This document shows positions 26,400-35,601 of a stretch of 64,000 bases of DNA, piece by piece (position 1 is the stretch's first letter; the number at the start of each line of letters is the position of its first letter). Source of the DNA: Streptomyces cathayae (GTDB lineage Bacteria > Actinomycetota > Actinomycetes > Streptomycetales > Streptomycetaceae). The notes under the pieces were generated by a model. It saw only the letters and a program-made list of their open reading frames with translations. It was not told the DNA's origin and ran no database searches. The stretch covers positions 7,086,501 to 7,150,500 of the forward strand of contig NZ_CP121682.1 of assembly GCF_029760955.1 (NCBI RefSeq), given 5' to 3'. The position numbers and the translations under genes are program-made.

Positions 26400-27962
26400 A
26401 TGAGCGCAGACGAGGGAACCCGGACGTACGACGCCGTCATCGTCGGTGGAGGCCACAACGGTCTCGTCGCCGCCGCCTACCTGGCCCGGGCGGGACGCTC
26501 CGTCCTGGTGCTGGAGCGGCTGGACCGTACGGGCGGGGCGGCGGTGTCCACCCGGCCGTTCGCCGGTGTCGACGCACGGCTGTCCCGGTACTCGTACCTG
26601 GTCAGCCTGCTGCCCCGGAAGATCGTCCGGGACCTGGGGCTCGACTTCCGGGTACGCGCCCGCACCATCTCCTCCTACACCCCGGTCGAACGCGACGGGC
26701 GGCCCACCGGGCTGCTCGTCGGCGGCGGCGAGCGGCGTACCCGCGAGGCGTTCGCCCGCCTGACCGGATCCGACCGCGAGTACCGGGCCTGGCAGCGTTT
26801 CTACGGCATGACCGGCCGCGTCGCCGAGCGGGTCTTCCCCACCCTCACCGGACCGCTGCCCACCCGCGAGGAGCTGCGTGACGCGATCGACGACGAGGAG
26901 GCCTGGCGGACCCTGTTCGAAGAACCGATCGGGGTCGCCGTCGAGGAGCGCTTCACCGACGACCTCGTGCGGGGCGTGGTCCTCACCGACGCCCTCATCG
27001 GCACCTTCGCCGACGCCCACGACCCCACACTCCAGCAGAACCGCTGCTTCCTCTACCACGTCATCGGCGGCGGCACCGGCGACTGGGACGTGCCGGTCGG
27101 CGGCATGGGCGCCCTCACCGACGCGCTGGCCGCCGCCGCGCGCGAGGCGGGCGCCGTCATCGCCACCGGTCACGAGGTGGTACGGATCGACACGGACGGC
27201 CGCACGGCCGAGGTCACCCACCGCACGGCCGACGGCGAGGGGGTCGCCGCCGCCCGGCACGTCCTGGTGAACGCCTCCCCGCGGGAGCTGGCGGCGCTGA
27301 CCGGCGACACACCCCCCGCCCCGGCCGAGGGCGCTCAGCTCAAGGTGAACATGCTGCTCAAGCGGCTGCCCAGGCTGCGCGACAGCTCCGTCGACCCGCG
27401 CGAGGCGTTCGCCGGGACCTTCCACATCGCCGAGGGATACGGGCAACTGGCCGCCGCACACGCGCAGGCCGCCGCCGGTAAACTGCCCGCCGCGCCGCCC
27501 TCCGAGATCTACTGCCACTCGCTCACCGACCCGACGATCCTCGGCCCGGACCTCGCCGCACAGGGCTACCAGACGCTCACGCTCTTCGGCCTGCACACCC
27601 CGGCCCGGCTGTTCGAACGGGACAACGACGCCGTGCGGGAGGAGCTGCTGAAGTCGACGCTCGCCCAGCTCGACGCCCAGCTGGCCGAACCGCTCGCCGA
27701 CTGCCTGGCGACCGACGCGGACGGGCGGCCGTGTCTGGAGGCGAAGACCCCGCTGGACCTGGACCGCGAACTCGGGCTGCCCGGCGGGAACATCTTCCAC
27801 CGCACGCTGTCCTGGCCCTATGCCCAGGACGGCACCGGCCGGTGGGGCGTGGAGACCCGGCACGCCAACGTCCTGCTGTGCGGTGCGGGCGCGGTGCGCG
27901 GCGGCGGGGTGAGCGGGGTGCCGGGGCACAACGCGGCCATGGCGGTCCTGGAGGCGGGCTGA
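26400..27962 (+). CDS. FAD-dependent oxidoreductase, phytoene-dehydrogenase-like
   Basis: 520 residues. YDAVIVGGGHNGLVAAAYLARAGRSVLVLE is the FAD Rossmann motif; GGTGDWDVPVGGMGALTDAL and the C-terminal VLLCGAGAVRGGGVSGVPGHNAAMAVL match the NAD(P)/FAD oxidoreductase family related to carotenoid desaturases and human PYROXD2. No carotenoid genes lie nearby, so a role in carotenoid synthesis is unlikely. Substrate unknown. Weak ribosome site (GAAG). Confidence 0.85.
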   Translation: MSADEGTRTYDAVIVGGGHNGLVAAAYLARAGRSVLVLERLDRTGGAAVSTRPFAGVDARLSRYSYLVSLLPRKIVRDLGLDFRVRARTISSYTPVERDGRPTGLLVGGGERRTREAFARLTGSDREYRAWQRFYGMTGRVAERVFPTLTGPLPTREELRDAIDDEEAWRTLFEEPIGVAVEERFTDDLVRGVVLTDALIGTFADAHDPTLQQNRCFLYHVIGGGTGDWDVPVGGMGALTDALAAAAREAGAVIATGHEVVRIDTDGRTAEVTHRTADGEGVAAARHVLVNASPRELAALTGDTPPAPAEGAQLKVNMLLKRLPRLRDSSVDPREAFAGTFHIAEGYGQLAAAHAQAAAGKLPAAPPSEIYCHSLTDPTILGPDLAAQGYQTLTLFGLHTPARLFERDNDAVREELLKSTLAQLDAQLAEPLADCLATDADGRPCLEAKTPLDLDRELGLPGGNIFHRTLSWPYAQDGTGRWGVETRHANVLLCGAGAVRGGGVSGVPGHNAAMAVLEAG

Positions 27963-28024
27963 CGGGACAGGCTTGAGGGGAGGGCCGGCGGAGGAGGGAA
28001 GGACCGGCGGAGGGCGGCCGGGTG

Positions 28025-29812
28025 TCAGTCGGCCGACCGGCTCCACCCCACGGCCCGGACGCGTGCCGCGTCCGCCGGGCGGGCCTCGTCGAACAGCACG
28101 CCGTCACCGGTCGCGACGCGCATCCCGTCGACGTACGCACCGCGTCCGACGTACAGCCGGTCCGTCGCGTAACGCCAGCGCAGGGTGAGGCTCCGTGCGG
28201 CGGGCAGGCCGGCGGTGAGTGCGTGCCAGACACGGCCCGACCAGCCGGTGACGGTGCCCGAGGGATGCCGCTGCGGCTCCCCGCCCCGGCGTTGCGTGGT
28301 GAACGGCACCGGCTGCCAGGTCGCGCCGCCGTCCGCCGTGGCCTCCAGGGTGAGGACGTCGGAGCGCGGCTCGGTGTCCCACCACAGGGCGCAGCGCAGC
28401 CGCGCGCCGCCGGACGAGGTGTCCACCGCGGGCAGGGTGAGGGCCGCCGTCGCCGAACCGGCCATCCCGGAGAACCAGGCCGTGCGTCCCCGCGCCGGAC
28501 GGACCGGGACCGCGCGGGCCAACCGGTTCGCGGCGGCCACGCGGGGAGCCGACCCCGAACGCCAACTGCGTACGGGGTGCACCGAGTTGCCGAGCACGAC
28601 GAGGAAGGAGTCGGTGGTCGGATCGAGCACCAGCGCGGTGCCGGTGAAGCCGGTGTGGCCCGCCGTGCGCGGGGTGGCCATCGCCCCCATGTACCAGTGC
28701 TGGTACAGCTCGAAGCCCAGTCCGTGCTCGTCCCCGGGGAAGTCGGTGTTGAAGTCGGTGAACATCAGGTCCACCGACTCCGGTCTCAGCACGCGGGCCC
28801 GGCCGTAGCGGCCGCCGTTGAGCAGGGTCCGCCCGAGTACGGCCAGGTCCCAGGCGCACGAGAACACGCCCGCGTGGCCCGCGACCCCGCCCAGGCTGTG
28901 GGCGTTCTCGTCGTGCACCTCGCCCCACACCAGCCCCCGGTCGAGACCGGACCAGGGCAGGCGGGCGTCCTCGGTGGCGGCGATCCGCGGCTTCCAGGAG
29001 GCGGGCGGGTTGTAGCGGGTGCGCCGCATGCCCAGCGGGCCGGTGATGTCGTCATGGAGCAGGACGTCCAGGGTGCGGCCCGTGACCTGCTCCAGCACCA
29101 GCTGGAGCGAGATCAGGTTCAGGTCCGAGTACGCGTACGCCGTGCCCGGAGGGCTGACCGGCGCCTCGTCGAGGACGAGCCGGATGCGCTCCTCGTACGT
29201 GGGTGCGCCGTAGAGCGGGATCCAGGGGCGGAAACCCGAGGTGTGCGTGAGCAGTTGACGGACCGTCACCTCCGTCTTGCCGGCGCGGCCGAAGTCCGGC
29301 AGGTACGAGGCGACGGCCGCCTCCAGTTCCAGGGTGCCCCGTTCGATCTGCTGCACGGCGAGGACGGAGGTGAACAGCTTCGACACCGAGGCCAGATCGA
29401 AGACGGTGTCCTCGGCCATGGGGATCTGCCGGTCCGCCGGGAACTCGACGCCGGTGTCGGTCTTCTCGTCGTACGCCTGGTAGCGCACGGCCATGCCGAT
29501 GGGCCGGTGGAGTGCGACGGTGCCGCCGCGTCCGGCGAGCAGCACGGCGCCCGCGTACCAGGGGTGTTCGGGGGACGGACCGAGGAACGCCTCGGCGTCG
29601 GTGACGAGTCGGTCCAGATGCTCCGTGAGCAGGCCGGCCTGCCGGGCCGATCCGTGCCGCAGGGTCGGGCGCCCGCTGCCCGACGCCGCCGGCGGTGAGG
29701 CCGCCGCCGCGGGGCCGGCCGGGAGGGAGGCGAAGGCCAGGGCGCCGCCCAGAGCCATTGCGCGCCCGCCGAGTTGCCGGCGAGTGAGACCGCTCGACCC
29801 TGCGTCCGTCAT
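28025..29812 (-). CDS. Tat-exported serine hydrolase (beta-lactamase/DD-peptidase family)
   Basis: 595 residues. Twin-arginine signal TRRQLGGRAMALGGALAF ending about AAAA. The class C/S12 fold shows FDLASVSKLFTS (Ser-x-x-Lys nucleophile), YAYSDLN in place of YxN, and GHTGFTGTALVLDP near the third motif. A C-terminal beta domain of about 150 residues follows. GGGAGGAAC precedes the ATG. Divergent from an acyl-CoA ligase with two GAAA...TTTC dyads between. Cell-wall peptide or ester hydrolysis is inferred. Confidence 0.87.
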   Translation of the reverse strand: MTDAGSSGLTRRQLGGRAMALGGALAFASLPAGPAAAASPPAASGSGRPTLRHGSARQAGLLTEHLDRLVTDAEAFLGPSPEHPWYAGAVLLAGRGGTVALHRPIGMAVRYQAYDEKTDTGVEFPADRQIPMAEDTVFDLASVSKLFTSVLAVQQIERGTLELEAAVASYLPDFGRAGKTEVTVRQLLTHTSGFRPWIPLYGAPTYEERIRLVLDEAPVSPPGTAYAYSDLNLISLQLVLEQVTGRTLDVLLHDDITGPLGMRRTRYNPPASWKPRIAATEDARLPWSGLDRGLVWGEVHDENAHSLGGVAGHAGVFSCAWDLAVLGRTLLNGGRYGRARVLRPESVDLMFTDFNTDFPGDEHGLGFELYQHWYMGAMATPRTAGHTGFTGTALVLDPTTDSFLVVLGNSVHPVRSWRSGSAPRVAAANRLARAVPVRPARGRTAWFSGMAGSATAALTLPAVDTSSGGARLRCALWWDTEPRSDVLTLEATADGGATWQPVPFTTQRRGGEPQRHPSGTVTGWSGRVWHALTAGLPAARSLTLRWRYATDRLYVGRGAYVDGMRVATGDGVLFDEARPADAARVRAVGWSRSAD

Positions 29813-29847
29813 GGGGGTTCCTCCCGTGTCGTGGCCGCGGGCGGCCT

Positions 29848-29888
29848 GAAAGAATCTTTCGGGGATCGCCTTGCGGGGTGAAACTTTC
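29848..29888. promoter_or_regulatory. Paired GAAA...TTTC dyads upstream of the serine hydrolase
   Basis: GAAAGA-A-TCTTTC (29848-29860) and GAAACTTTC (29880-29888) are centred 30 bases apart, about three helical turns. They lie 36-76 bases upstream of the hydrolase start in the divergent promoter region, and their AT-rich arms stand out from the background. Two sites on the same DNA face suggest cooperative repressor binding. RpiR/MurR-type regulators use GAAA/TTTC sites in some Streptomyces wall-recycling genes; that link is tentative. Confidence 0.55.
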
Positions 29889-29983
29889 CTGTCAGGTGCG
29901 GGATGTGTCAATGGGGCGTACGCGGTCGCGGGAGAAGCCGGAGTCCTTGACCTCCCCGGCCGGTCGGCCGAGGATCGTCTGTC

Positions 29984-31480
29984 ATGACGCCCGGACACGG
30001 AAGCACGGTCGACGGACTCCTGCGGCGCAGCGCCCGGCGCACTCCGGCGCGTACCGCCGTCGAGTACGGCGACCGCACCTGGACCTACGACGCGCTCGAC
30101 ACCGCCGTCTCGGCGGCGGCGAGCGTCCTGCTGGCGAAGGGGCTGTCCCCCGGGGACCGGGTCGGCGCCTACGGCCACAACTCCGACGCCTACCTGATCG
30201 GCTTCCTCGCCTGCGCCCGCGCGGGCCTGGTGCACGTACCGGTCAACCAGAACCTGACCGGCGACGACCTCGCCTACCTGATCGGCCAGTCGGGCAGCAC
30301 ACTCGTCCTCACCGACCCCGACCTCGCCGGACGGCTCCCGGACGGGGTACGGGCGCTGCCCCTGCGCGACGCCGACGGTTCACTGCTCGACCTGCTGGCC
30401 GGGGCGCCCGCGTACGACGGCCCCGGGCCGCGCTCCGAGGACCTGGTGCAGCTGCTGTACACCTCCGGCACCACCGCCCGCCCCAAGGGCGCGATGATGA
30501 CGCACCGCGCCCTGGTGCACGAGTACCTGAGCGCCATCGCCGCCCTCGACTTCCTGGCGGGCGACCTCCCCGTGCACGCGCTCCCGCTCTACCACTCGGC
30601 ACAGATGCACGTCTTCCTGCTGCCCTACCTCGCGGTCGGCGCGACCAACGTCATTCTCGACGCGCCCGACGGCGACCGGATCCTCGACCTGATCGAGGCG
30701 GGCCGCGCGGACAGCCTGTTCGCCCCGCCCACGGTCTGGATCGCCCTGTCCGACCGCCCCGACTTCGCCACCCGCGACCTGAGCGGACTGCGCAAGGCGT
30801 ACTACGGGGCGTCCGTCATGCCGGTGCCGGTCCTGGAGCGGCTGACGCGGCGGCTGCCGGACCTGGCGGTCTACAACTGTTTCGGGCAGAGCGAGATCGG
30901 CCCGCTGGCCACCGTCCTGGGCCCCGACGAGCACAAGGGGCGCATGGACTCCTGCGGGCGGCCCGTCCTGTTCGTGGACGCACGGGTGGTCGACGAGGAC
31001 GGCAAGGAGGTGCCCGACGGGACACCCGGTGAGATCGTCTACCGGTCGCCGCAGCTGTGCGAGGGGTACTGGGACAAGCCCGAGGAGACCGCCGAGGCCT
31101 TCCGCGACGGCTGGTTCCACTCCGGGGACCTCGCGGTGCGCGACGCCCACGGCTACTTCACCATCGTCGACCGGGTGAAGGACGTCATCAACTCCGGTGG
31201 CGTCCTGGTCGCCTCACGGCAGGTCGAGGACGCGCTGTACACGCACGAGGCGGTCGCCGAGGCCGCAGTGATCGGCCTCCCCGACGACCGCTGGGTGGAG
31301 GCCGTCACGGCGGTCGTCGTCGCGCGCGGCGAGACGACCGAGGAGGAACTGATCGCGCACACGCGCGAACGGCTCTCGTCCTTCAAGGCGCCGAAGAGGG
31401 TCCTGTTCGTGGACGAACTGCCGCGCAACGCCAGCGGGAAGATCCTCAAACGGGAGCTGCGCCACCGCTTCACCGGATGA
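29984..31480 (+). CDS. AMP-forming acyl-CoA synthetase
   Basis: 498 residues. LLYTSGTTARPKGAMMTH is the ATP loop, YNCFGQSEIGPLATV the adenylate motif, GWFHSGDLAVRDAHGYFTIVDRVKDVINSGG the hinge region, and LPRNASGKILKRELR carries the catalytic Lys. It activates a fatty or aromatic acid as acyl-AMP then acyl-CoA. Starts at ATG 29984 after AGGAT. Divergent from the serine hydrolase. Substrate unknown. Confidence 0.92.
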   Translation: MTPGHGSTVDGLLRRSARRTPARTAVEYGDRTWTYDALDTAVSAAASVLLAKGLSPGDRVGAYGHNSDAYLIGFLACARAGLVHVPVNQNLTGDDLAYLIGQSGSTLVLTDPDLAGRLPDGVRALPLRDADGSLLDLLAGAPAYDGPGPRSEDLVQLLYTSGTTARPKGAMMTHRALVHEYLSAIAALDFLAGDLPVHALPLYHSAQMHVFLLPYLAVGATNVILDAPDGDRILDLIEAGRADSLFAPPTVWIALSDRPDFATRDLSGLRKAYYGASVMPVPVLERLTRRLPDLAVYNCFGQSEIGPLATVLGPDEHKGRMDSCGRPVLFVDARVVDEDGKEVPDGTPGEIVYRSPQLCEGYWDKPEETAEAFRDGWFHSGDLAVRDAHGYFTIVDRVKDVINSGGVLVASRQVEDALYTHEAVAEAAVIGLPDDRWVEAVTAVVVARGETTEEELIAHTRERLSSFKAPKRVLFVDELPRNASGKILKRELRHRFTG

Positions 31481-31486
31481 GCGTGG

Positions 31487-31512
31487 CACGGCCCGCGCCG
31501 GCGCGGGCCGTG
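31487..31512. terminator. Bidirectional GC hairpin between convergent genes
   Basis: A perfect 26-base palindrome (CACGGCCCGCGCC and its complement) lies 6 bases after the acyl-CoA synthetase stop and 17 before the sulfatase stop. No T tract, as is usual in Streptomyces. Confidence 0.75.
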
Positions 31513-31528
31513 AACCGGAGAGGTCCGC

Positions 31529-33349
31529 TCAGCCGGTGGGGCGCGGCGCGGTGCCGCTTTTGGCGCCGGCACCACTGCCGCCGCCCTGGGGCCCGTACGC
31601 CGTCATGAAACGGTCCCGGAAGGTGTCCATGCCCCAACGCGGTGCGTCCGGGGCGGGTTTGAGGCCCTCGGTCCAGTTCCAGTCGGCCACCCGGTCCAGG
31701 ACCTCCGGATCCTTGGCGACGATGCTGATCGGCACGTCCTTGCCGGTGTCCCCGGCGGTGACGGTCGGGACCGGCTGGTGGTCGCCGAGGAAGACCAGGA
31801 CCGTGTCCTCGTCGCCGTACCGCTCCATCCACTCGATCAGGCTCCGCAGCGAGTACTCGATGGACTTGCGGTACTCGGTGCGTACCCTCTCCGGGTCCTG
31901 CCAGACCTCCTTGGGATCGGTGCCCTCCTTCTTGATCCGGTGGAACACGGAGCCGTCGCCGAGGTCGTCCCAGTCGATCATGCGGGCGTTGGGGGACCAC
32001 GGGTTGTGGCTGGAGGCGAGGATGATCTCCGCCATGATCGGCTCGCGGTCCTTCTTACCGTGCTCCAGGCGCTCGAAGGCCTCCATGCTGAACTGGTCGG
32101 GCACCGGCGTCCAGCTGAAGTACGGCCCCTGGTAGCCGAGGTGCTCGGAGTCGTAGATGTGGTCCAGGCCGAAGTACTTGCCCTCCGGCCAGGCCCGCCG
32201 CACCCCGGGCACGATGCCGACGGTGCGCCAGTCACCGGTCTTGCGGAAGTAGCTGGTGAGGGTCATGCGGTCGCTGGTGGTGAGGCTGCGGTAGCGCTGC
32301 TGGTTCTTGATCCACAGGCCGGACAGGAAGGTGGAGTGGGCGAGCCAGCTGCCCGCACCCGTCACCGGTGACGTGAGCCAGCCGCTGCGCGACGCGAAAC
32401 CGGCGGCCTCCAGGGTGCCGGTGCCCTCCTTCAGTACCGCGTCGATCGGCTCCGCCATCGCCGGGTCGTCGATCGCGACCCGGCCGTAGCTCTCGATGAA
32501 CGTGAACAGGACGTCCTTGCCGCGCAGTCCCGTGAACAGCTGGTCGGGCGGAGTGTCGGCGAAGGCGTCGGCCGCGGCCTGCTCTCTGAAGACCCGCCCG
32601 TCCTTGATGCCCGCACGCGTCTGCTCCACCCGGTTGCCCAGCATCTCCGCGGTGCCCTTGGTGGCCAGCGGGACGCCGGTGATCTGCACGCCCAGAGTGA
32701 CGCAGGTGATCCACGCGACGCCGAGGACCAGCGTGGTGCGGACGGCGGCGGGACGGTGGCGCGCCATCAGGTCCGTGATCCGCACCGCTGCCAGTGTCAT
32801 CAGCACCAGCAGGATGATGAACAGGACGATCAGCCCGATCACGGCGAGGATCTGCCCGCCCCGGCCGAACGACTCCCGGACGAACTCCGCCGCGTGCTCG
32901 AGCAGGATCCAGTCGAGCACCAGGTCGAACGGCCGGGCCAGTACCTGGTAGAAGCCCATGTCCACCATCTTCAGGACGGTGAGCAGCCCGAGGAGGACAC
33001 CCGAGACCACCGCGGCGATCCGCCGGGGCTTCGGCGGCAGCGCGAGCAGCAGGGTCGCCAGCAGGATCCCCTCGGCCGGGAGACGGAGGAACGCCTCGAA
33101 CGTGAGCCGCTCCACGCGGTTCGGCACGAGGAGGGCGAAGACCAGCAGCGCCCCGGCCAGCACGGTCGTCCCGACCGCGATACCGCGGGCCGCACGCGGG
33201 TGACGCCCGCGCAGGCGCTCCCACCGGGAGGGAGCCGCGCCCTCGGGCGCCTCCCCGGCCGCCTCGCCGGAGGCGGTGGGGCCGTCGTCCGGGTCCGCCC
33301 CGCTCCCGGTGGTCTCCGACAGCTGACGGGAGCGAGTGAAGAGCTGCAC
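31529..33349 (-). CDS. Membrane sulfatase / LTA-synthase-like phosphotransferase
   Basis: 606 residues. A charged N-terminus is followed by five hydrophobic segments (about residues 57-235), then an extracellular alkaline-phosphatase-fold domain: DVLFTFIESYGR, HSTFLSGLW (Thr nucleophile region), LDHIYDSEHLG, VLVFLGDHQPVPTV (metal-binding DH). This is the layout of LTA synthase and phosphoglycerol/phosphoethanolamine transferases and related sulfatases. GTG start after GAAGGA. A role in decorating wall polymers is inferred. Confidence 0.82.
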   Translation of the reverse strand: MQLFTRSRQLSETTGSGADPDDGPTASGEAAGEAPEGAAPSRWERLRGRHPRAARGIAVGTTVLAGALLVFALLVPNRVERLTFEAFLRLPAEGILLATLLLALPPKPRRIAAVVSGVLLGLLTVLKMVDMGFYQVLARPFDLVLDWILLEHAAEFVRESFGRGGQILAVIGLIVLFIILLVLMTLAAVRITDLMARHRPAAVRTTLVLGVAWITCVTLGVQITGVPLATKGTAEMLGNRVEQTRAGIKDGRVFREQAAADAFADTPPDQLFTGLRGKDVLFTFIESYGRVAIDDPAMAEPIDAVLKEGTGTLEAAGFASRSGWLTSPVTGAGSWLAHSTFLSGLWIKNQQRYRSLTTSDRMTLTSYFRKTGDWRTVGIVPGVRRAWPEGKYFGLDHIYDSEHLGYQGPYFSWTPVPDQFSMEAFERLEHGKKDREPIMAEIILASSHNPWSPNARMIDWDDLGDGSVFHRIKKEGTDPKEVWQDPERVRTEYRKSIEYSLRSLIEWMERYGDEDTVLVFLGDHQPVPTVTAGDTGKDVPISIVAKDPEVLDRVADWNWTEGLKPAPDAPRWGMDTFRDRFMTAYGPQGGGSGAGAKSGTAPRPTG

Positions 33350-33570
33350 CCGGGGGTCCTTCCGTGCGGTACTGCGATGGCATGGCAAGCCGGGCCCGGT
33401 GAACGGGCCTGCCGCCATCAGTACGTTCGCACGTCACCCCGCGTTCAACCGCGCCGCGTGCATGCACCGGCCCGGATCCACGCGCTCGGCTCCGCCCGCT
33501 CGGCCCCACCCGTCCGCCGCGCCCCGGAAACGGACGCCGACGTGACCTGTCGGGGGCCGGAACCGGTCGC

Positions 33571-33576
33571 TAGGCT
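33571..33576 (+). promoter_or_regulatory. Probable -10 element for the DUF397 gene
   Basis: TAGGCT lies 36 bases before the GTG start. It fits the Streptomyces vegetative -10 (TAGRRT); a clear -35 is not visible. Confidence 0.35.
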
Positions 33577-33611
33577 GGCCGCGGACGACGGACATCGGGA
33601 GGAGCACGGAC

Positions 33612-33854
33612 GTGGCCGACAGCACCACCCAGCAGCGACCGCTCACCGGCTGGGACAAGCCCGACCTGGACCTCAGCAACGCGCAGTGGCAGCCCGGCAG
33701 CCGAGGCCTGGGGGATGTCCAGATCGCCTTCGTGGAGGGTTTCATCGCCCTGCGCAACAGCGGCCGCCCGCAGAGTCCTTCACTGATCTTCACCCCGGCC
33801 GAGTGGGGTGCGTTCGTGTCGGGGGCCCGGGAGGGGGAGTTCGACCTGACGTGA
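33612..33854 (+). CDS. DUF397 small protein
   Basis: 80 residues ending SPSLIFTPAEWGAFVSGAREGEFDL, the DUF397 signature. Such proteins usually partner an adjacent XRE (DUF5753) regulator, as in the bldB/whiJ-type systems of Streptomyces. No XRE gene lies next to this one, so it is an orphan copy. GTG start after GGGAGGA. It probably acts by protein contact with a distant regulator. Confidence 0.87.
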   Translation: MADSTTQQRPLTGWDKPDLDLSNAQWQPGSRGLGDVQIAFVEGFIALRNSGRPQSPSLIFTPAEWGAFVSGAREGEFDLT

Positions 33855-34011
33855 GCAGGGCGCGCACGCCCCGCCGCGGAGCGGAACGACCGCGGGCCGG
33901 GTGGGGCCGTCGGTCCTTCCGGACGGACGGCCGGGGGTACCCTTCCGGGACCGGGCCCGAGCCAGGCCGGCCCGGGAACATGCGGGTCGTGGTCCGGAAG
34001 TGAGGAACCCC

Positions 34012-34947
34012 ATGAGCACCCAGCCGGTCGTCGCGGCGGTCGACGGTTCGGACGACAGTCTGCGCGCCCTGGAGTGGGCCGTCGACGCCGCGCGCCGGCG
34101 TGCGGCCCCGCTGAGGGTGGTGCACGTCCGTCAGTACGCCGCCTGGGGCCAGCCCGAGGTGCTGGCCGCCGGACCGCCCGCCCCCGAGGAGGACCCGGTC
34201 CTCGATCTGGTCCGCGCACGGCTGGCGGGACGGACCGGGCTCCCCGCCGTCGAGTTCGTCGCCCTGGACGGGGCTCCCGGCGCCCTCCTCCCCGAACTCG
34301 GCACCACCGCGCAGCTGCTGGTGCTCGGCTCCCGGGGCCGCGGCGGGTTCGCCAGTCTGCTGCTCGGCTCCAACTCCCTGGCCGCGGCCCGGGACGCCGA
34401 ATGCCCCGTCGTCGTGGTGCCCCGGCCCGGACGGGGGGCCGGGACCGGAACCGACACGCCCGCCGTCACCGACAGGCCCGCCGGCACCGACGAGGCCGGC
34501 CCGTTCGTGGTCGTCGGACTGAACGTCGACAGCCCCGACGAGGCCACCCTCGCCCACGCCTTCGACGAAGCCGCCCTGCGCGACGCCCGGCTCCGGATCG
34601 TCGCCGCCTACCCGTGGCCCCCGCAGACCTGGATGCTGCCCGGGGAGATGCCGGCGCCGCAGATCGACCAGGGCGCCGTCGAGCACGAGTCCCGGACCCT
34701 CGCCCGCGGATGCCTCGCCCCGCACCGCGAACGGCACCCCGAAGTCGTCACCGAGCTCCTGGTACTGCCCGGTGACGCCGCCGGACACCTGGTCGCGGCC
34801 TCCGAGAACGCCGAACTGGTCGTCGTGGGGCGCCACCGGCGACGCCTGCTGGCACCGGCCCGCATGATGGGTTCCGTCACCCAGGCCGTCCTGCTGCACG
34901 CGGCCGGCCCCGTGGCGGTCGTGCCGCCGGCACCCCCGGAGGAGTAG
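34012..34947 (+). CDS. Tandem-domain universal stress protein
   Basis: 311 residues with two Usp domains. Domain 1: VVAAVDGSDDSLRALEWAVD and VLGSRGRGGFASLLLGSNSLAAARDAECPVVVVP, an intact ATP motif. Domain 2, from about residue 160: FVVVGLNVDSPDEATLAHAF and VVGRHRRRLLAPARMMGSVTQAVL, less canonical. GAGGAA lies 6 bases before the ATG. Second such gene in the window (other at 3060). Stress or dormancy role is inferred. Confidence 0.9.
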   Translation: MSTQPVVAAVDGSDDSLRALEWAVDAARRRAAPLRVVHVRQYAAWGQPEVLAAGPPAPEEDPVLDLVRARLAGRTGLPAVEFVALDGAPGALLPELGTTAQLLVLGSRGRGGFASLLLGSNSLAAARDAECPVVVVPRPGRGAGTGTDTPAVTDRPAGTDEAGPFVVVGLNVDSPDEATLAHAFDEAALRDARLRIVAAYPWPPQTWMLPGEMPAPQIDQGAVEHESRTLARGCLAPHRERHPEVVTELLVLPGDAAGHLVAASENAELVVVGRHRRRLLAPARMMGSVTQAVLLHAAGPVAVVPPAPPEE

Positions 34948-35016
34948 CTCCCGGGGCGTGCCCGCCCGGGGGAGTGGCGGGCGTCGCCCGGCCGCCCGTC
35001 GGCGGGTGCGGGCACG

Positions 35017-35022
35017 TACCAT
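35017..35022 (+). promoter_or_regulatory. Probable -10 element for a leaderless transcript
   Basis: TACCAT ends 6 bases before the ATG at 35029 and no ribosome site is present, the arrangement expected for a leaderless mRNA. Confidence 0.4.
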
Positions 35023-35028
35023 TGCGGC

Positions 35029-35526
35029 ATGTCGTTCCTCCGCCGCCGCAGCGCCACTCCCGCCGGGCCCGACTTCGACGTACTGGCCATGGACCCGGGC
35101 GACTGGCCCGGGAACCTGGGCGCCGGCCTGCTGCCCGCCCCCGACGGTACCTGCCAGGGCGTCTTCCTGCGCTACGACCTGTTCGGCGGTCGTGGCCCCG
35201 CCATGATCATCGGAAATCTGCCGGAGGGCTCCGCTGCCCGGGAGGTCGCCGAGGACGAGGTCCCCTTCGAGGTGGCACAGCTGCTGCTGGCGCTGGAGAA
35301 CGACGAGGAGGTGACCGTCGTCGGCACCGAGGACGTGCCCGTCATGCAGGGCGACAACCTGCTGATCGTGCGCCGCGTGAAGCTCTCCGAGAGCCGGATC
35401 TCCTGCGTGCAGTTCGACCGCAGCGACAACGTCCTGGTCACCATCGCCGCCTGGGACCGTCCCATCACCGACGACCTGTACACCCTCCTCAAGCCGCTGC
35501 CCGCGGAACTGTTCCAGCAGGGCTGA
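35029..35526 (+). CDS. Conserved Streptomyces protein of unknown function
   Basis: 165 residues, acidic, soluble, no signal peptide. MSFLRRRSATPAGPDFDVLAMDPGDWPGN start and a well-formed alpha/beta body (MIIGNLPEGSAAREVAEDEVPFEVAQLLLALENDEEVTVV). I do not recognise a catalytic motif. The codon use is fully Streptomyces-like. Probably leaderless. Convergent with the amidase gene. Confidence 0.75.
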   Translation: MSFLRRRSATPAGPDFDVLAMDPGDWPGNLGAGLLPAPDGTCQGVFLRYDLFGGRGPAMIIGNLPEGSAAREVAEDEVPFEVAQLLLALENDEEVTVVGTEDVPVMQGDNLLIVRRVKLSESRISCVQFDRSDNVLVTIAAWDRPITDDLYTLLKPLPAELFQQG

Positions 35527-35601
35527 CCCGGACCGGCTGATGCGTTTTCGCCCCGGTCCCGGCCCTTCCCCGGCCGGGGAAGAGGCCAGGACCGGCCGGT
35601 G

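Noticed and set aside
26400..27962. Oxidoreductase as a carotenoid phytoene desaturase
   Set aside because: No crtB, crtE or lycopene cyclase nearby and the sequence fits the broader PYROXD2-like group.
33935..33940. GGGTAC before the second universal stress gene as a SigB promoter
   Set aside because: No GNNT element at 14-16 bases upstream.
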